Origin: Flavobacterium sp. ALD4
GTDB taxonomy: Bacteria; Bacteroidota; Bacteroidia; Flavobacteriales; Flavobacteriaceae
Direction of reading: 5' to 3'
Assembly (NCBI RefSeq): GCF_002836475.1
Contig: NZ_PJBJ01000022.1
Location: 62,001 to 126,000, forward strand
DNA: 64,000 bases
The position numbers and the translations under genes are program-made. Below the pieces are notes generated by a model, which was not told the DNA's origin, made no database searches, and was given only the letters and a program-made list of their open reading frames with translations. Of the stretch, positions 51,433 to 59,758 are shown in pieces. The stretch's first letter is position 1, and every line of letters begins with the position of its first letter.

Positions 51433-52267
51433 AATTTAAAATTTGATAAAATAAAAATACAATTGGTGCTACAAATATAACACTATCTAGTCGATCTAGC
51501 ACGCCACCATGGCCCGGCATTATTTTCCCGCTGTCTTTGACCCCAGCAAAACGTTTGAATTTAGATTCAATTAAATCACCCGTAGTTCCAAATACCCCTA
51601 CGATTAAGGCAATAATAATCCAAATAAACATTTTACCTTCAGCAATCTCGATGTAATATTTTGAAATTAAATAACTGGCAATAACGGAAAATACAACTCC
51701 CCCCATAAAACCTTCTATCGTTTTCTTTGGAGATATACGTTCGAACAATTTCGTTTTTCCGATGGACTTCCCCACTATATAGGCAAAGCTATCGTTTGTC
51801 CATATTAGTATAAAGATGCTTATAAGGATTTTAGGGTTATAACCATTTATTCCAAAGGGAATTTTTGTCATGATAACGAATGGAAGTATAATGTAGCCTA
51901 GTAGGTAAATGTATTTTGAAAAGGAGTCAATTTTGATGTTTTTATTATCAAAAAGAAAGTGAATGCATTTTAAGAATACAATTAGGGTAAAAGTGAGAAC
52001 AATCAGATCGAATGTCTTGTTAAATCTTAATTGGTAAAGTAATCCGGCTGTGGCAATAGTTATCTGATAAAATAGGATGTAAGTTGCAGCAGCAAGTATA
52101 AAAGGAATAATTTTATTAAGATGTACCAAGTTACAAAACTCTACCGTAGCTATAAGGAGAAATACGCCAAACAGAATGAAAAAACTTTCTGTTGAAAATA
52201 GGATGGAAGCTATTAATAAAATAACATAAATAGCTCCAGAAATAGATCTCTTAAGGGTTTCATTCAT
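51422..52267 (-). CDS. cdsA: Phosphatidate cytidylyltransferase
   Basis: A 281-residue inner-membrane enzyme with about eight hydrophobic helices. The family signature near the C-terminus, SKFKRFAGVKDSGKIMPGHGGVLDRLDS, is present in full (given here as SKFKRFAGVKDSG and MPGHGGVLDRLDS), with its Asp residues for metal and substrate. It makes CDP-diacylglycerol from phosphatidic acid and CTP, the precursor of phosphatidylserine and thus of the product of psd, encoded next. One base separates it from the LUD gene upstream; it overlaps psd by 11 bases. Confidence 0.95.
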   Translation of the reverse strand: MNETLKRSISGAIYVILLIASILFSTESFFILFGVFLLIATVEFCNLVHLNKIIPFILAAATYILFYQITIATAGLLYQLRFNKTFDLIVLTFTLIVFLKCIHFLFDNKNIKIDSFSKYIYLLGYIILPFVIMTKIPFGINGYNPKILISIFILIWTNDSFAYIVGKSIGKTKLFERISPKKTIEGFMGGVVFSVIASYLISKYYIEIAEGKMFIWIIIALIVGVFGTTGDLIESKFKRFAGVKDSGKIMPGHGGVLDRLDSVIFVAPIVFLFYQILNYVS

Positions 52268-52268
52268 T

Positions 52269-52874
52269 TTAAAGATCTTCTAAAAGCAACAAATAAAGAT
52301 TTTTTGCGGCACTACCATATTGGGTAAAGTCTTCTTCTTTTGCTTTTTCAAAATATTTTATAGCGGTAATATTCGTTGGGATATCTTTTTCGTACTTCTT
52401 TTTTATTGCACTAAGTCCGTCGCTTTTTATTGCAAGAATTTGTGACGTTGTTGCGAAAACAACAATATTGATAGGCAGCTCATTGGGCTTGTGCTGTTTT
52501 ATCTGTTTTGAACAAAATAAGATAGAACCTTCTCCAGCTATCAGATTTTCGCAATTGGAAAAAAGGAACTTAGGGTTTGGTGACTTTTCATAACTGAGTT
52601 TGTTTTCCTCTAGTATATTGAAAAGTTTGGGTTCATAACATAGCACGTTACTTTCATACCAGTCATTTTCTTGAAGAATGTTTTCGAATTGTTCTTTAAC
52701 TTCCTCTAAATTTTCACAGTATAGAAATTTACCACCGTTTTTTTTGAAGTTATAGATGAATTGTTCATCGATAGACATATTGGCCGTGTCAGGAAGAAAA
52801 CTACTGTTATCTTGCTTTTTTTCGTCATCTGACGATGAAAGACTTGAACCAAAAATTTTTCTGAAAAGACTCAT
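52269..52874 (-). CDS. LUD domain-containing protein
   Basis: A 201-residue protein of the LUD family (LutC/YkgG-like, DUF162): FIYNFKKNGGKFLYCENLEE, SPNPKFLFSNCENLIAGEGS and NIVVFATTSQILAIKSDGLS. Family members act in lactate oxidation together with LutA and LutB, which are absent here, so the role in this operon is unclear. The Cys residue in the C-terminal half is not conserved as a cluster. It starts the cdsA-psd-ACBP-SOD unit, with a TATCTTTG promoter box ahead. Cytoplasmic. Confidence 0.8.
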   Translation of the reverse strand: MSLFRKIFGSSLSSSDDEKKQDNSSFLPDTANMSIDEQFIYNFKKNGGKFLYCENLEEVKEQFENILQENDWYESNVLCYEPKLFNILEENKLSYEKSPNPKFLFSNCENLIAGEGSILFCSKQIKQHKPNELPINIVVFATTSQILAIKSDGLSAIKKKYEKDIPTNITAIKYFEKAKEEDFTQYGSAAKNLYLLLLEDL

Positions 52875-52913
52875 ATGTTGTTAAGGTGCTTTATTTATTA
52901 AGTTTAAACTCTT

Positions 52914-52921
52914 CAAAGATA
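52914..52921 (-). promoter_or_regulatory. -7 element of the LUD-cdsA-psd operon
   Basis: The minus strand reads TATCTTTG, matching TAnnTTTG, about 40 bases before the LUD start at 52874. The ftsH terminator lies immediately upstream. Confidence 0.6.
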
Positions 52922-52962
52922 AAAAAATCTTAATTCAAAAGTGGTTTTTGAATTAAGATTTT
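52920..52962 (-). terminator. Terminator of ftsH
   Basis: Perfect 15-base arms aatcttaattcaaaa / ttttgaattaagatt with a five-base loop are followed by a T run on the minus strand. It lies 27 bases past the ftsH stop. Confidence 0.85.
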
Positions 52963-52988
52963 AAAAATAATTAAATTAGCTGTCTTAT

Positions 52989-54914
52989 TTAAGATACTGT
53001 TTCTTCAAGGTTTTTATCAAATGTTCGTTTTCCGAAAATAGCTTCTAAATCATCTTTAAAGATAACTTCTTTTTCAATTAGTATATCTGCTAGTTGATTC
53101 AGTTTGTCTTTATTCTCTTCTAAGATGTCGATAGCTCTTTGGTATTGAGTTTCAATAAGTAATGAAATTTCAGTGTCAATGATTTTTGCAGTTTCCTCAG
53201 AATAGGGCTTAGCAAAATTATATTCGCTTTGTCCAGTTGAATCATAATAAGTTACATTTCCTATTTTATCATTCAATCCGTAAACGGTTACCATAGCACG
53301 AGCTTGTTTAGTTACTTTTTCTAAGTCACTTAAAGCGCCTGTAGAAATTCTACCAAAAGTAACTTTTTCAGCCGCTCTTCCTCCCATAGTAGCGCACATT
53401 TCGTCTAACATTTGATCAGCACGAACAATTAAACGCTCCTCAGGTAAATACCAAGCAGCTCCAAGACTTTGCCCTCTTGGAACAATTGTAACTTTTATCA
53501 GTGGTGCCGCATGTTCTAACATCCAACTCACTGTTGCGTGTCCTGCTTCATGGATAGCGATCGCTTTCTTTTCTCCAGGAGTTACAATTTTATTTTTCTT
53601 CTCTAAACCACCAACAATTCTATCGACAGCATCAAGGAAATCTTGTTTGTCAACAGCAGTTTTGTTGTATCGAGCAGCAATTAATGCCGCTTCATTACAA
53701 ACATTGGCGATGTCGGCTCCTGAGAAACCAGGAGTTTGTTTAGCTAAAAATTCAGTATCAAGACCTTCCACTTTTTTTAATGGTGCAAGATGTACTTTAA
53801 ATATTTCAGCACGTTCGCGAATGTCTGGTAAGTCCACAAAGATTTGTCTGTCAAAACGACCGGCACGCATCAAAGCTTTATCTAGTACGTCTGCTCTGTT
53901 TGTTGCCGCTAATACAATTACATTTGAATTGGTTCCAAAGCCATCCATCTCTGTAAGTAATTGATTCAGCGTATTTTCTCTTTCGTCGTTTCCACCTGAC
54001 ATATTGCTTTTCCCTCTTGCTCTACCTACTGCGTCAATCTCATCAATAAAAATAATTGCAGGCGATTTTTCTTTTGCTTGTTTGAATAGATCACGTACTC
54101 GTGATGCACCTACACCGACAAACATTTCAACAAAATCAGAACCTGACAAAGAGAAAAATGGTACTTGCGCTTCTCCTGCCACTGCTTTTGCTAATAAAGT
54201 CTTCCCTGTTCCCGGAGGTCCTACTAGTAAAGCTCCTTTTGGAATCTTACCACCAAGATTGGTGTATTTCTCTGGGTTTTTCAGAAACTCGACAATTTCT
54301 TGTATCTCCTCTTTAGCCCCTTCGAGTCCTGCAACATCTTTAAAGGTAGTTTTTACATCCGTTTTTTCATCAAAAAGTTTAGCTTTCGATTTTCCAATAT
54401 TGAAAATTTGTCCGCTGCCGCCACCGCCACCGCCTGACATTTTTCTCATAATAAAAATCCAAACACCAATGATGATGATGATTGGCAGTAAGCTGATGAA
54501 GATATCAGACCAATTGCTTTTTGACAAGAAATTGAAATCTTGTAATTTACCTTCGCTAACTGCTTTCTCTAGTTTGTTTTGTAATATTTGATCGTTACCA
54601 ATTATAAAAGTATAATGTGGTCCTTTGTTAGGACTGTCAAAAATATCCTTTGCAACTTTTTTGTTTTCAGTTGATTTTAAAGCGCTGGCTGTCAGAAAAA
54701 CTTCTGCTTCCGTTTTATTGTAAACAACTACTTTTGCAATTGCGCCTTTGTCTAAAAGCTCATTAAATTTAGACGATGTTATACTTGCTGGTTCTTGTAA
54801 ACTAGAGCTTCCAGTTATGAAACTAATAAATAAGAAAATAAGTAGTATGGCTGTATAAACTAGCCAAGGGCTTACTTTAAATTTATTAGGCGTAGGGTTG
54901 TTATCTTTAGCCAT
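52989..54914 (-). CDS. ftsH: ATP-dependent zinc metalloprotease FtsH
   Basis: A 641-residue inner-membrane AAA protease; the ATG at 54914 with AGAAGA before it is used, as the longer frame needs a GTG within the rsfS gene. Two membrane helices (near 17-38 and 145-163) flank a periplasmic domain. The ATPase has GPPGTGKT (about residue 234), [20 protein letters not shown] and [12 protein letters not shown]; the protease has HEAGH (about 451) and a downstream Asp in the zinc site. It degrades membrane and short-lived cytoplasmic proteins. rsfS lies 17 bases upstream and is co-transcribed. Confidence 0.96.
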   Translation of the reverse strand: MAKDNNPTPNKFKVSPWLVYTAILLIFLFISFITGSSSLQEPASITSSKFNELLDKGAIAKVVVYNKTEAEVFLTASALKSTENKKVAKDIFDSPNKGPHYTFIIGNDQILQNKLEKAVSEGKLQDFNFLSKSNWSDIFISLLPIIIIIGVWIFIMRKMSGGGGGGSGQIFNIGKSKAKLFDEKTDVKTTFKDVAGLEGAKEEIQEIVEFLKNPEKYTNLGGKIPKGALLVGPPGTGKTLLAKAVAGEAQVPFFSLSGSDFVEMFVGVGASRVRDLFKQAKEKSPAIIFIDEIDAVGRARGKSNMSGGNDERENTLNQLLTEMDGFGTNSNVIVLAATNRADVLDKALMRAGRFDRQIFVDLPDIRERAEIFKVHLAPLKKVEGLDTEFLAKQTPGFSGADIANVCNEAALIAARYNKTAVDKQDFLDAVDRIVGGLEKKNKIVTPGEKKAIAIHEAGHATVSWMLEHAAPLIKVTIVPRGQSLGAAWYLPEERLIVRADQMLDEMCATMGGRAAEKVTFGRISTGALSDLEKVTKQARAMVTVYGLNDKIGNVTYYDSTGQSEYNFAKPYSEETAKIIDTEISLLIETQYQRAIDILEENKDKLNQLADILIEKEVIFKDDLEAIFGKRTFDKNLEETVS

Positions 54915-54931
54915 TCTTCTTTTATCTTTTT

Positions 54932-55303
54932 TTAGTATTTGTTTGCTATTGCAGTGATTTTTGCGTCTCCCCACAAACTTTCGATATTGTAATATTCGCG
55001 TATTTGTGTTTGGAAAACATGAACTACCACATTAACATAGTCCATAAGCACCCATTCCGCATTGTCGGAACCCTCAACATGCCAAGGCTTATCTTTTAAT
55101 TCTTTTGAAACAGTTTTTTGAATGGAGTTAACGATCGCGTTAACTTGTGTGTTTGAATTTCCGTTGCAGATAACAAAATAGTCGCAAACTGCGGTGTCAA
55201 TATCTCTTAAGTCGAGAATATTTATGTCATTTCCTTTTACTTCTTCGATTCCCTTAATAATGCTTGCCAGAAGGTCATCATTATTTATAGTCTTTTTTGC
55301 CAT
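54932..55303 (-). CDS. rsfS: Ribosome silencing factor RsfS
   Basis: A 123-residue protein: ASIIKGIEEVKGNDINILDL, DYFVICNGNSNTQVNAIVNS, KPWHVEGSDNAEWVLMDYVN and VVHVFQTQIREYYNIESLWG, all typical of the RsfS/Iojap family. It binds ribosomal protein uL14 and blocks 50S joining to 30S when nutrients are short. Length is normal. It opens the rsfS-ftsH transcript and is divergent from birA, with 95 bases between the starts; a near-consensus TAACTTTA box is visible on the minus strand about 30 bases upstream. Confidence 0.94.
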   Translation of the reverse strand: MAKKTINNDDLLASIIKGIEEVKGNDINILDLRDIDTAVCDYFVICNGNSNTQVNAIVNSIQKTVSKELKDKPWHVEGSDNAEWVLMDYVNVVVHVFQTQIREYYNIESLWGDAKITAIANKY

Positions 55304-55398
55304 GAATTATTTTTATATAAGTTTGTAAAGTTACCATTTTTTGTGATTATTTTTGGCCCTTAACATAATATTAAATTCCGTTGGAGAAATAATTACTT

Positions 55399-56127
55399 AT
55401 GAAACTAATCAAACTCGGTGCCATAGATTCAACAAATGAGTTTCTCAAGGGGTTGTCACATAAGCAGGAACTCGATAACTTTACCGTTGTAATTGCTGAA
55501 AAACAAACTAAAGGAAAAGGACAGATGGGCTCCGTGTGGGACGCTGAGGAGGGTAAGAATCTAATAGTGAGTGTTTTTATAAAGGATCCGTTGTTAAGCG
55601 TAAAGCAGATTTATAACTTTAATATCGCCATTGCGGTGGCCGTTGTTGCCGCTTTAGAAACCTATAATATTCCTAAATTAAGCATTAAATGGCCAAACGA
55701 CATTATGTCATATAATTTTAAAATAGGTGGCATTTTGATTGAAAACAGTCTCAAAAGTGACGGTACTGTTTCTTCTGTCGTGGGTCTAGGGCTAAATATT
55801 AATCAATTAAATTTTGAGAATTTACCTAAAGCGTCTTCATTAGCGGTGATTTGCGGAGCTCAATTTGATAAGGAGCAACTGCTTCATTCGATTATTGACA
55901 AAATGAAACAGAATATTGATTTAGTACAGCAACAACCAGCGTCTTTGTGGTTAGAATATACCGAAAAACTTTTCAAAAAAGGAATTCCGATGCCTTTTAA
56001 AGACAATTTTGATAAAAAGTTCATGGGTATTATTCAGGGCGTCTCTTCGCACGGAAAGCTTCGGGTGCTTTTAGAGGATAAAAGTGTTTCTGAATACAGC
56101 ATCAAAGAAATTCAAATGCTATATTAA
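55399..56127 (+). CDS. birA: Biotin--[acetyl-CoA-carboxylase] ligase
   Basis: A 242-residue group I biotin ligase without the N-terminal DNA-binding domain, so it is an enzyme only and not a repressor. KLGAIDSTNEFLKGLSHKQE holds the start of the fold, KQTKGKGQMGSVWDAEEGKN corresponds to the biotinyl-AMP loop (usually GRGRxGRxW, here KGKGQMGSVW), and LSIKWPNDIMSYNFKIGGIL and VVGLGLNIN complete the active site. It attaches biotin to the carboxyl-carrier protein. A bidirectional hairpin follows 35 bases later. Confidence 0.92.
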   Translation: MKLIKLGAIDSTNEFLKGLSHKQELDNFTVVIAEKQTKGKGQMGSVWDAEEGKNLIVSVFIKDPLLSVKQIYNFNIAIAVAVVAALETYNIPKLSIKWPNDIMSYNFKIGGILIENSLKSDGTVSSVVGLGLNINQLNFENLPKASSLAVICGAQFDKEQLLHSIIDKMKQNIDLVQQQPASLWLEYTEKLFKKGIPMPFKDNFDKKFMGIIQGVSSHGKLRVLLEDKSVSEYSIKEIQMLY

Positions 56128-56159
56128 TAACCGTTCGTAGATTTTTACTGGGTATAAAA

Positions 56160-56195
56160 AAGAAAGCCTTTTAGTTTGTACTAAAAGGCTTTAAT
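56160..56195. terminator. Bidirectional terminator between birA and the SRPBCC gene
   Basis: Perfect 11-base arms aagccttttag / ctaaaaggctt with a six-base loop; A-rich on the left and T-containing on the right. It serves the convergent ends of birA and the pyrE-SRPBCC unit. Confidence 0.85.
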
Positions 56196-56214
56196 GATAG
56201 GATAAGGTCAGCGT

Positions 56215-56607
56215 TTATAACCTAGTCATATTTGTGGCTAGGGCTTCGATAAATTTACCAATAGGTCCTTTAATCATCATGGCCATCATAGGGTTGAATT
56301 CCCCTTCGAAATCAAGTTGTACGGCACTGGAATTGTCTGAAATAGTATCAATGTTTGCTACTAAAGTGAAAGGTAGTTTGTCGCTTGCAGCCCCAAGTAC
56401 TACTTTTGTAGGTGCTACTTTTTCTTTCATTTTTAATTTAATTTCCGGCATGCCTTTTAATCCAAAAATAAAAGCGTCCTCACCGATTACTTCAAACTTA
56501 GCAATGTTATCTGGCATTAATTTTTCAAAACTTTTCACATCTGTCAATAAATCGAATAATTCTTGTGCTGATTTTTGAACGGTAACTTTTGGACTTTCTA
56601 AGTTCAT
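56215..56607 (-). CDS. SRPBCC family protein
   Basis: A 130-residue protein with the helix-grip (START/Bet v1) pattern: SAQELFDLLTDVKSFEKLMP at the N-terminus, KLPFTLVANIDTISDN in the strands and MMIKGPIGKFIEALATNMTR as the C-terminal helix. The fold encloses a hydrophobic cavity, so a lipid or polyketide-like ligand is possible, but none is known. It lies 17 bases downstream of pyrE and is co-transcribed with it. The homologous position next to pyrE occurs in other flavobacteria as I recall. No signal peptide. Confidence 0.85.
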   Translation of the reverse strand: MNLESPKVTVQKSAQELFDLLTDVKSFEKLMPDNIAKFEVIGEDAFIFGLKGMPEIKLKMKEKVAPTKVVLGAASDKLPFTLVANIDTISDNSSAVQLDFEGEFNPMMAMMIKGPIGKFIEALATNMTRL

Positions 56608-56624
56608 ATTTTAAATTTGTTTTT

Positions 56625-57269
56625 TTATTTTATATCCCAAGTCGAAGGATTCACACTCCATTCTCTCAAGGTTTGTTCTTCTTTTTCACTAATGTAATTT
56701 TTGGCAACAGCCAAATTCAACAAGTTTTGATAGTTACTTAAAGTGTACAAATCGATATTGGCGTTTTTAAAGTTTTGTTCGGCTACATCAAACCCGTAAG
56801 TAAATATAGCGGCCATCCCTTTTATATTTGCACCAGCAGTGCGCAAAGCTTCAACAGCCATCAAACTACTGTTTCCGGTACTGATTAAATCTTCAACAAC
56901 AACTACACTTTGTCCTTTTTGCAAGAAACCCTCCACCTGGTTTTGACGCCCGTGTTTTTTAGCTTCTGGTCTAACATATACAAAGGGTACTCCTAAACTT
57001 TCGGCAACTAGGATGCCAATTCCTATTGCTCCAGTGGCAACACCGGCAATAACATCTGGTTTTCCAAATTTATTCTCAATGTGTTTAGAAAACTCATCTC
57101 GTACATAATTTCGTATCGTTGGAAATGAGAGTATTAGCCTGTTATCACAATAAATAGGTGATTTCCATCCAGAAGCCCATGTAAAAGGATTTCCTGGATT
57201 CAATTTAATTGCATTTATTTGCAAAAGTAGTTCGGCTGTTTTTTCGGCAGTATCTTTATTAAAAATCAT
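56625..57269 (-). CDS. pyrE: Orotate phosphoribosyltransferase
   Basis: A 214-residue phosphoribosyltransferase. The ATG at 57269 (MIFNKDTAEKTAELLL) is the start; a further upstream TTG is inside the NUDIX gene's leader. KLNPGNPFTWASGWKSPIYC is the OPRTase N-terminal segment, DVIAGVATGAIGIGILVAES and VRPEAKKHGRQNQVEGFLQK give the flexible catalytic loop, and VVVVEDLISTGNSSLMAVEA is the PRPP-binding motif. It makes OMP from orotate and PRPP in pyrimidine synthesis. Its promoter lies in the NUDIX gene, so the message may be leaderless. Confidence 0.95.
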   Translation of the reverse strand: MIFNKDTAEKTAELLLQINAIKLNPGNPFTWASGWKSPIYCDNRLILSFPTIRNYVRDEFSKHIENKFGKPDVIAGVATGAIGIGILVAESLGVPFVYVRPEAKKHGRQNQVEGFLQKGQSVVVVEDLISTGNSSLMAVEALRTAGANIKGMAAIFTYGFDVAEQNFKNANIDLYTLSNYQNLLNLAVAKNYISEKEEQTLREWSVNPSTWDIK

Positions 57270-57273
57270 ATTA

Positions 57274-57303
57274 CAAATGTATAAAGTTTTTGTTAACGAC
57301 AAA
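57274..57303 (-). promoter_or_regulatory. pyrE promoter inside the NUDIX gene
   Basis: On the minus strand TTTG (57303-57300) and TACATTTG (57281-57274) are 18 bases apart, an exact fit to the flavobacterial -33/-7 pair. The -7 box includes the NUDIX start codon (57277-57279), and only four bases separate it from the pyrE ATG, so the pyrE transcript is probably leaderless. Confidence 0.75.
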
Positions 57304-57879
57304 CCACTTTTTTTGACAAATAAAATTTCAAAAGAAACAGATTTTCAATTGTTCTTGCTGGAAAGTATAGATATTGAGCAACTTATCGTGAAAATTTTTC
57401 AAAATAAAATTCAAAAAGCTTACCTCTATCATCCTGATGAAAAGGAAATCATGAAGACTTTGAAAGCTAAAATTCGCGTTTGTAAAGCAGGAGGAGGCTT
57501 TGTCCATAATAAAAATGGCGAGGTTTTATTCATTTTCAGGAACGGAAAATGGGATTTGCCTAAGGGTGGAATCGAAAAAGGTGAGGAAATTGAGGAGACT
57601 GCGATGCGTGAAGTGGAAGAAGAAACGGGAGTAGATCAATTGCGTGTTACAAAAAAGCTCCAAAAAACATATCATGTTTTCAAACGCAACGGGAAATACA
57701 AGCTTAAAATTACCCATTGGTTTGAAATGGAATCTGATTTTGAGGGTACGCCCAAGGGTCAGTTAGAAGAAGGCATTGAAAAAGTGGCGTGGCTGAAGCC
57801 CGAGGAAATTCCGGAAGCTTTAAAAAATTCATACGAAAACATCAAATTATTGTTTGAAGAAGAAAAACTCCCTGAATAG
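57277..57879 (+). CDS. NUDIX hydrolase
   Basis: A 200-residue protein with the complete Nudix box GGIEKGEEIEETAMREVEEE plus TGV at about residues 92-114 (G-x5-E-x7-R-E-x2-E-E-x-G), which binds Mg and cleaves nucleoside-diphosphate-linked substrates. The N-terminal 65 residues are a separate region that precedes the NUDIX fold in Bacteroidota members. Its substrate is not known. It is divergent from pyrE with only 7 bases between the two start codons. The stop codon lies in the stem of an intrinsic terminator. Confidence 0.9.
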   Translation: MYKVFVNDKPLFLTNKISKETDFQLFLLESIDIEQLIVKIFQNKIQKAYLYHPDEKEIMKTLKAKIRVCKAGGGFVHNKNGEVLFIFRNGKWDLPKGGIEKGEEIEETAMREVEEETGVDQLRVTKKLQKTYHVFKRNGKYKLKITHWFEMESDFEGTPKGQLEEGIEKVAWLKPEEIPEALKNSYENIKLLFEEEKLPE

Positions 57880-57892
57880 GAGTTTTTTTTTA
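57863..57892 (+). terminator. Terminator of the NUDIX gene
   Basis: Arms aaaactcc and ggagtttt enclose a short loop that contains the stop codon, and are followed by nine T. It ends one base before the stop of the convergent M14 peptidase gene. Confidence 0.8.
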
Positions 57893-57893
57893 T

Positions 57894-59621
57894 TTATAAC
57901 ATGCGGTAGAGTGGATATTGCAAATGCGCTTTTTCATAGTAGACTGAGTGTTTGTAAACCCAGTCTAATTGAGCTTCGGGACTTTTAGCAAAGACAGGGT
58001 CCGCTATTTTTTTCTGTTCCAAAGCTTCTTTAAGTTTCGGGTTGTCTTTTAATATCTGAGCTGCAGTATCCTCAAAGGCATAGTCAGAGTAGCCTTCTTT
58101 TTGCTGTAACATGGTATCGAAAAAATTCCAATTGAAAAAAGAATCTATTCCTTCGGGTTCTAATGTTTCCATTAGATATTTTACGCCTTTTTGTTGTGTA
58201 GCGATAACATAATCTCCTTTGGCGAAAGCCACCCTTTCTGTTTTAGCCACTATTTTAGTGTCTCTATGAATATAGTGCCCTTCATAGGGCGTGTTTGAAG
58301 TTTTATAATCGGTAATTTTATATCCTTGTACTTCAATTAAAGTGTCTTTTTCTAACTGCGTAAAAGCAATTTTATTACTTTTTAATAAATCGATAACATT
58401 CCAAAATGCCTGTGGAATAATATAAGCTGTGGGTATGGTGATTTCTTTTACTGATTTGTATTCTTTTAGATAGGGAATGTCTTTTTTGAATGGTTTGGAT
58501 CGGTCATAAAACAAACGATTACCGGTAGTAACTTCACTTTTTTTATGACCAGCTTCAAAGCCCAAAAATGAAAATTTGGAGACTTTTACAGTGTCAATTT
58601 CCCATTTGATAGAATAGGAATTTTTAGGCGCATATTGTTTTTCGTTTTGCAGGCGCATTTGTTTGATTTGTGTGTAATTCGCATCCATAAAATCAATTGT
58701 GGAACGCATGTACTCGTAGGTTGCTTTTACTCGATCTGTATATTTTTTCAGCATGTGTGTTTCAACAACAAAACCTATGGTATTAAATAGGGAGGTGTAG
58801 CCTGTCGAATATCTGGGACTGTCAAAAAATTGCATAAAGCCATTGTCCGGTGTTTCGCTGAAAGCATTTACATAGGGGGTGGTTTCAATATTTTTTTTCT
58901 GTAAATCAAGAATGATTGAAGGCATTATTTCAGTATCTAGATAGGTACCTAAAACGGTTCCTAATTGGTTCTGTTGTGTCATGATATAGGTAAGTTTGTA
59001 TTGATAATCTGCTCCATTGCTTACATGGTTGTCTATAAAAACATCGGGGTTCAATTTATGAAAGAGTTCTGCAAAGCTTTTGGTGTTTCGCGTGTCCGAT
59101 TTAATAAAATCCCGATTTAAGTCATAATTTCGACCATTGCCTCGAAAACCATAAATTTCGGGTCCGTCCTGATTCGCTCTTGTAGTCGAATTTCTATTCA
59201 GCGCCCCTCCGATATTATAAACCGGAATGGTCGATACAATCGTATTCTTTGGAATTTTAATTTTCCCTAAAGCCAAATCACGGAATAATTGCATCGTCGC
59301 ATCAATCCCATCTGGCTCTCCGGCATGAATGCCATTATTAATTAATAAGACGGCTTTATTTTTTTGAATTTCGGCAAGATTAAATTGTTTTTCTGGATTA
59401 AAAATCACGAGATGTAGTGGTTCGCCACTGTCAGTAGCGCCCATTTTGAGCATTTTTATGGAGGAAAAGTCATTTGCCAGAAGGGTGTAATAGTCGATGG
59501 TTTCTGGGTAAGACGCCGATTGATTTCCGTTTCCTTTTTCAAAAAAAGTACTGTACTTAGTATCTTTTTGCGCGAAATTTGCCAATGAAAATAGTAGGAA
59601 CGCAACGGTAAAGAATCTCAT
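57894..59621 (-). CDS. M14-family zinc carboxypeptidase-like exported protein
   Basis: A 575-residue exported protein. The ATG at 59621 gives a signal peptide MRFFTVAFLLFSLANFAQ; the frame upstream of it has no family similarity. The zinc site is visible as NNGIHAGEPDGIDATMQLFR (HxxE) and FIDNHVSNGADYQ (later His), and GFVVETHMLKKY probably carries the catalytic Glu. Such M14 enzymes are secreted carboxypeptidases; substrate unknown. The C-terminal 200 residues form an additional domain. It is convergent with the NUDIX gene; the DEAD-box gene starts 137 bases upstream in the other direction. Confidence 0.9.
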   Translation of the reverse strand: MRFFTVAFLLFSLANFAQKDTKYSTFFEKGNGNQSASYPETIDYYTLLANDFSSIKMLKMGATDSGEPLHLVIFNPEKQFNLAEIQKNKAVLLINNGIHAGEPDGIDATMQLFRDLALGKIKIPKNTIVSTIPVYNIGGALNRNSTTRANQDGPEIYGFRGNGRNYDLNRDFIKSDTRNTKSFAELFHKLNPDVFIDNHVSNGADYQYKLTYIMTQQNQLGTVLGTYLDTEIMPSIILDLQKKNIETTPYVNAFSETPDNGFMQFFDSPRYSTGYTSLFNTIGFVVETHMLKKYTDRVKATYEYMRSTIDFMDANYTQIKQMRLQNEKQYAPKNSYSIKWEIDTVKVSKFSFLGFEAGHKKSEVTTGNRLFYDRSKPFKKDIPYLKEYKSVKEITIPTAYIIPQAFWNVIDLLKSNKIAFTQLEKDTLIEVQGYKITDYKTSNTPYEGHYIHRDTKIVAKTERVAFAKGDYVIATQQKGVKYLMETLEPEGIDSFFNWNFFDTMLQQKEGYSDYAFEDTAAQILKDNPKLKEALEQKKIADPVFAKSPEAQLDWVYKHSVYYEKAHLQYPLYRML

Positions 59622-59758
59622 ATTTAGTTTTTTTAGGGTATAAGTCAAATGTAATATTTTTTTCACGGTAATTTTTATGATGCAATTTATTAAAATGAAA
59701 ATGTGACCTGAATAGTAATAACTGACCACTGACCACTTTTTTTAAGTACTTTTGCAAA

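Noticed and set aside
54004..54591. Plus-strand frame of 195 codons opposite ftsH
   Set aside because: It is the antisense shadow of the highly conserved AAA domain; Pro/Ser-rich translation reflects the complement of Gly/Arg codons.
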